Shown here: piece by piece, positions 61,177 to 64,000 of the stretch
Layout of the letters: every line of letters begins with the position of its first letter
Numbering within the stretch: the stretch's first letter is position 1
Source of the DNA: Gammaproteobacteria bacterium
Lineage (GTDB): Bacteria > Pseudomonadota > Gammaproteobacteria > Pseudomonadales > Azotimanducaceae
Assembly: GCA_026706935.1 (NCBI GenBank)
Contig: JAPOXV010000026.1
Coordinates: forward strand, 339,721 to 403,720
DNA length: 64,000 bases
Direction of reading: 5' to 3'
Position numbers and translations under genes: made by a program
The notes under the pieces: model-generated
What the model saw: the letters and a program-made list of their open reading frames with translations, nothing else
Database searches by the model: none
What the model was told of the DNA's origin: nothing

Positions 61177-62187
61177 TTACGCCAGCGCCTCTTTCGTGGT
61201 TTTGACGATCGCGGAAGCAACCTTGTAAGGATCTGCATTCGACGCGGGTCGTCGGTCTTCTAATCGCCCTTTCCAGCCAGCCTCATAGGTAGCTGCTGGA
61301 ATTCGGATCGAAGCGCCACGGTCGTACAAACCGTAGCTAAACTGGTGAATCGACTGGGTCTCATGTTGACCGGTCAGTCGTTGTTCGTTATCGGCGCCAT
61401 ACACCTCGATGTGTCGCTGAATGTTCTCACCAAATTTCTCACATATCGTGGTGAACAGGTCTTCATTTCCTGCGTCACGCATGATGCCATTTGAGAAATT
61501 CGCATGCATGCCCGATCCGTTCCAGTCCGTATCGCCGAGAGGCTTGGGATGCCAGTTAATCCCATAACCGTACCTTTCGGCATTTCTTTCAGCAAGATAG
61601 CGAGCGATCCAAGTTTCGTCTCCCGCTGCTTTGGCGCCCTTCGCGAATACCTGGAATTCCCACTGACCAGCAGCAACCTCAGCGTTGATACCTTCAACGT
61701 TGAGACCTGCCTCCAAACACTGGTCAAGGTGTTCGTCAACACAGGCTCGTCCGAACGCGTTCTCAGCGCCTACTGAGCAGTAATAAGGGCCCTGTGGCCG
61801 TGGAAATCCCTTGCTCGGAAAGCCAGGCGGTAATGACGTTTTAGTATCCCAGAGGAAGTACTCCTGCTCAAAACCAAACCAAAAGTCGTCGTCGTCGTCA
61901 TCGATAGTCGCGCGGCCGTTCGTCGGGTGGGGCGTACCGTCGGCGTTAAGAACCTCGGTCATGACCAGAAAGCCGTTCTTGCGCGCAGGATCCGGAAATA
62001 CGGCGACAGGTTTCAATAACAAATCTGACGTCGCACCGTCCGCTTGTTCGGTAGAACTACCGTCAAATGCCCACATGGGCGCTGCGTCAAGCGAACCGTC
62101 GAAGTCTTCTTCAATTCTGGTTTTAGAACGTAGACTCTGAGTCGGAGCCCGACCATCAAGCCAGATGTATTCGAGTTTGCATTTCAT
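61177..62187 (-). CDS. glnII: Glutamine synthetase, type II (GSII)
   Basis: 336 residues from the ATG at 62187, with a GAGG ribosome-binding site; longer upstream frames lack one. Eukaryotic-type GSII: 'LEYIWLDG', 'WAFDGSSTEQADG', 'GFEQEYFLWD', 'GINWHPKPLGDTDWNGSGMHANFS' (shown in parts) and 'HETQSIHQFSYG' near the end. It makes glutamine from glutamate, ammonia and ATP. GSII is shorter than the usual bacterial GSI and lacks adenylylation control. A sigma-54 promoter lies upstream. Confidence 0.95.
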   Translation of the reverse strand: MKCKLEYIWLDGRAPTQSLRSKTRIEEDFDGSLDAAPMWAFDGSSTEQADGATSDLLLKPVAVFPDPARKNGFLVMTEVLNADGTPHPTNGRATIDDDDDDFWFGFEQEYFLWDTKTSLPPGFPSKGFPRPQGPYYCSVGAENAFGRACVDEHLDQCLEAGLNVEGINAEVAAGQWEFQVFAKGAKAAGDETWIARYLAERNAERYGYGINWHPKPLGDTDWNGSGMHANFSNGIMRDAGNEDLFTTICEKFGENIQRHIEVYGADNEQRLTGQHETQSIHQFSYGLYDRGASIRIPAATYEAGWKGRLEDRRPASNADPYKVASAIVKTTKEALA

Positions 62188-62240
62188 GTAGATACTGCCT
62201 CGTAAAGATGGGTTGCTAAAAATCGAATCGCGGGATTTTA

Positions 62241-62256
62241 TGCAAAATCTATGCCA
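62241..62256 (-). promoter_or_regulatory. Sigma-54 (-24/-12) promoter of the glutamine synthetase gene
   Basis: On the minus strand the element reads TGGCATAGATTTTGCA. GG and GC are separated by exactly ten bases, as in the consensus TGGCAC-N5-TTGC. It lies 54 bases upstream of the ATG, so transcripts would start near 62230. This fits nitrogen-limited, NtrC-type activation. Confidence 0.7.
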
Positions 62257-62295
62257 GCGCACGGATTCGAACGAAAATCAACATTTCTCACCACA

Positions 62296-62346
62296 TTGCG
62301 CCCATTAATTGCGCAAACTGCGCCTTGTTCCGCTCAAAATTTGCGC
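62296..62346. promoter_or_regulatory. Cluster of TGCGC elements upstream of the sigma-54 promoter
   Basis: Four TGCGC cores at 62297-62301, 62310-62314, 62319-62323 and 62342-62346, including the palindrome TTGCGCAA (62309-62316), within 51 bases and about 40-90 bases upstream of the -24/-12 element. They could be activator sites, but the spacing differs from the classical NtrC dyad, so the protein is unknown. Confidence 0.35.
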
Positions 62347-62365
62347 AGAGTGATGTGTGGAGCTC

Positions 62366-63667
62366 TCAATGCCGGATATCGTCGACGTCTTGCTCCGAAA
62401 ATTCATCGTCATATTCAGGGTCAAACATATCGTCCAAATCGGGATCGCCGAGATCCAATTCGATCGGGTCCATAACAATTGCCTGATTGACTAATGTCTT
62501 GAGCTCTCGACGAATCGGGAAGGTCGAGGACGGAAGTAGCTGGGTCATGAATACCACCGCCATTCTCTCCGATGGATCTACCCAAAAATAGGTGCTCGCA
62601 GCTCCGCCCCATCCTGATGTTCGGTAGTTATCCACGATCGACGACTCGATCGGATCAATGACCACTGAAAAGCCCAAACCGAAACCGACCCCCGCGAACG
62701 ACGTTTCAGAAAATACCGACTGACCCATCGCGGCGAGATCCACACCTCCCGGAAGGTGATTAGTGAGCATATATTGACGCGTTCGTAGCCCGAGTATTGG
62801 GTCCTCACCGATAGATGGATCAAAGCCCAACAACATAGAAGCGAACTTCATGTAGTCGTCGATCGTGCCGACCATACCTCCACCCCCAGATAGATATGAA
62901 GGGCGCTTGTGATAGTTTGAGCCAGCCGGATCATCCTGTAATTGGAACCCCGATGGGTGATGGTTGTAGCAAGCTGCGAGTTTGTCTCGATCATTCGGCT
63001 TCACAGAAAATCCGCTGTGCTCCATCCCCAGTGGTTTAAGGATTGTCTCTTCAATGTAATCGTCTAAATCTTGACCACTGAAGTGTTGTACCAAGTACCC
63101 GCAAACGTCCGTGGCAACACTGTAGTGCCACCGAGACCCCGGCTCAAATATCAATGGAATGTCCGCGAGACCCTCAATCATGTCGTCTAAGGTTCGTCCT
63201 GGGCCACCACCAACTTGCCTGTCGCGATAGAGAGCATCCACTGGATGACTCTGCATAAATCCGTATGTCAAGCCTGAGGTGTGAGTCAACAGATGCTTAA
63301 TCGTCATGGGTTCGACAAGTTCCCGCGTCTTGATCGAATCGCCTTCACCACTCTCATAAACCCTTAGGTTCTCCCATGCGGGAATGTGCTTACTTACGGG
63401 ATCGTCAAGCTGAAATGAGCCGTGCTCGTAGAGCGTCATTAGTGCAGCTGACGTAATCGGCTTGGTCATTGAGTAGAACCGAAAGACCGTATCTCGTGCG
63501 ATCGGCGTCTTTCGCTCAACGTCCGCGTAGCCGGATGAGAAGTAATACGCCTCATCAAAATCGCGAAAAATCAGAATGGACGCACACGGGAATTTGCCAG
63601 CTTCAATGTACTTCTCGATATGCGCTCCGATTCGACCAAGTCGAGTTTCTGACATCCCTGCAATCAT
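62366..63667 (-). CDS. Serine hydrolase, beta-lactamase family (class C fold)
   Basis: 433 residues. S66-M-T-K69 is the S-x-x-K nucleophile pair and Tyr in 'RWHYSVATDV' the Y-x-x position; a KTG-like triad is replaced by 'H-P-S-G' style residues, as in many esterase members. No signal peptide. AGAAGGAA ribosome-binding site before the ATG at 63667. Likely an esterase or transesterase of unknown substrate; not evidence of drug resistance. The C-terminus is strongly acidic (about 400-433). Confidence 0.88.
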   Translation of the reverse strand: MIAGMSETRLGRIGAHIEKYIEAGKFPCASILIFRDFDEAYYFSSGYADVERKTPIARDTVFRFYSMTKPITSAALMTLYEHGSFQLDDPVSKHIPAWENLRVYESGEGDSIKTRELVEPMTIKHLLTHTSGLTYGFMQSHPVDALYRDRQVGGGPGRTLDDMIEGLADIPLIFEPGSRWHYSVATDVCGYLVQHFSGQDLDDYIEETILKPLGMEHSGFSVKPNDRDKLAACYNHHPSGFQLQDDPAGSNYHKRPSYLSGGGGMVGTIDDYMKFASMLLGFDPSIGEDPILGLRTRQYMLTNHLPGGVDLAAMGQSVFSETSFAGVGFGLGFSVVIDPIESSIVDNYRTSGWGGAASTYFWVDPSERMAVVFMTQLLPSSTFPIRRELKTLVNQAIVMDPIELDLGDPDLDDMFDPEYDDEFSEQDVDDIRH

Positions 63668-63840
63668 GAACTAGATTCCTTCTGCATTCAAACCCAACGG
63701 TGTCGCGCCGCAAATCGCAATAATTCCGCATCGTCGACAAGAGCCAGCGAATCTCACGAACGTCGAATCTCTCTATGCACCCGAGGTCAATCGTTCCGCG
63801 CTTGGCGTACTAACGAATAGTCGGAGCTTCATCTAGTTCC

Positions 63841-64000
63841 ATGAACATAGGTTTCGCTGGCACACCCGTGTTCGCCGCAACGATTTTAGACGCGCTCCTT
63901 GCGTCTAAACACGAAGTGCTCTTGATTCTCACACAACCGGGTAGACCTGCCGGTAGGGGTCGCAGTGTGCGTCCAGGTCCAGTTGAAACACTAGGACTCA
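63841..64000 (+). CDS. fmt: Methionyl-tRNA formyltransferase, 5' end only
   Basis: The first 53 codons are in the window and the gene runs off the end. 'MNIGFAGTPVFAATILDALL' and 'LTQPGRPAGRGRSVRPGPVE' match Fmt, which formylates initiator Met-tRNA. The def-fmt pair often occurs, but no def gene precedes it here; the upstream gene is the divergent serine hydrolase. Confidence 0.9.
   Translation, partial: MNIGFAGTPVFAATILDALLASKHEVLLILTQPGRPAGRGRSVRPGPVETLGL

Noticed and set aside
62264-62272. GATTCGAAC, resembling a tRNA T-loop
   Set aside because: The flanking bases do not form a T-stem or acceptor stem, so it is not a tRNA.
62366-63667. Beta-lactamase resistance gene
   Set aside because: The fold is shared with esterases and D-aminopeptidases, and there is no signal peptide or resistance-gene context, so a resistance function is not supported.
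1-64000. CRISPR array, insertion sequence or prophage
   Set aside because: I saw no regularly spaced direct repeats, no transposase and no phage structural genes in the window.

Overview
The window looks like a chromosomal segment of a free-living, probably marine, gammaproteobacterium of moderate GC content. The evidence is the gshB-tonB-yqgE-ruvX-yggS-proC-yggT-metX-metW-DUF4426-rdgB-hemW block, a near-standard gammaproteobacterial neighbourhood, together with trmB, rpoH, rsgA, arfB and the start of fmt. The taxon is inferred from gene content and order only. I see no rRNA, tRNA, CRISPR array, insertion sequence, phage module or replication origin.

Layout. 1-5.5 kb: an exported protein, an EF-hand protein, an orphan DUF433 gene, a TonB-dependent receptor and a YrfG-like nucleotidase. 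5.5-13.2 kb: a giant repeat-rich autotransporter-like protein followed by an ECF sigma factor with a long unrecognised C-terminal domain. 13.6-21.4 kb: an amidohydrolase with a small YHS-like metal-binding protein, a very large lipoprotein (beta-propeller, two c-type haem motifs, carbohydrate-binding-like tail), a phytanoyl-CoA dioxygenase (PhyH) relative and a class III aminotransferase. 21.7-25.1 kb: a tight operon of a solute-binding protein, a HAMP membrane sensor with no output domain and an OxlT-type transporter. 25.2-31.2 kb: an acyl-CoA dehydrogenase, an AT-rich island with one lipoprotein gene, then a PhyH-sulfatase-DyP peroxidase gene set preceded by a striking nested inverted repeat.

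31.2-40.2 kb is the housekeeping block, with several 4-bp start/stop overlaps, covering glutathione, methionine, proline and PLP metabolism and nucleotide-pool cleaning. 40.2-50.2 kb holds a GST-like protein, trmB-rpoH, two tail-to-tail PhyH genes, an NAD-dependent reductase, rsgA, a second haem lipoprotein and arfB. 50.2-56.6 kb is a signalling region: an ECF sigma factor fused to an Eis-like acetyltransferase, and an operon of RsbW-like ATPase, solute-binding protein and histidine kinase. 56.9-64 kb holds a CDP-alcohol phosphatidyltransferase overlapped by a cysteine-rich exported protein, a DUF899 protein, a YbhN-like membrane protein, an enoyl-CoA hydratase, a type II glutamine synthetase with a recognisable sigma-54 promoter, a serine hydrolase and the 5' end of fmt.

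How the genes may work together (inference). The accessory regions suggest an organism that takes up and oxidises complex organic compounds (TonB receptor, four PhyH-family oxygenases, sulfatase, acyl-CoA enzymes, peroxidase). It appears to sense small molecules through two paralogous periplasmic binding proteins that sit beside signalling membrane proteins rather than ABC permeases. The best candidates for undescribed biology are the sigma-Eis fusion, the two binding-protein signalling operons, the sigma factor with the unknown C-terminal domain beside the giant surface protein, and the CDP-alcohol/cysteine-rich protein pair.
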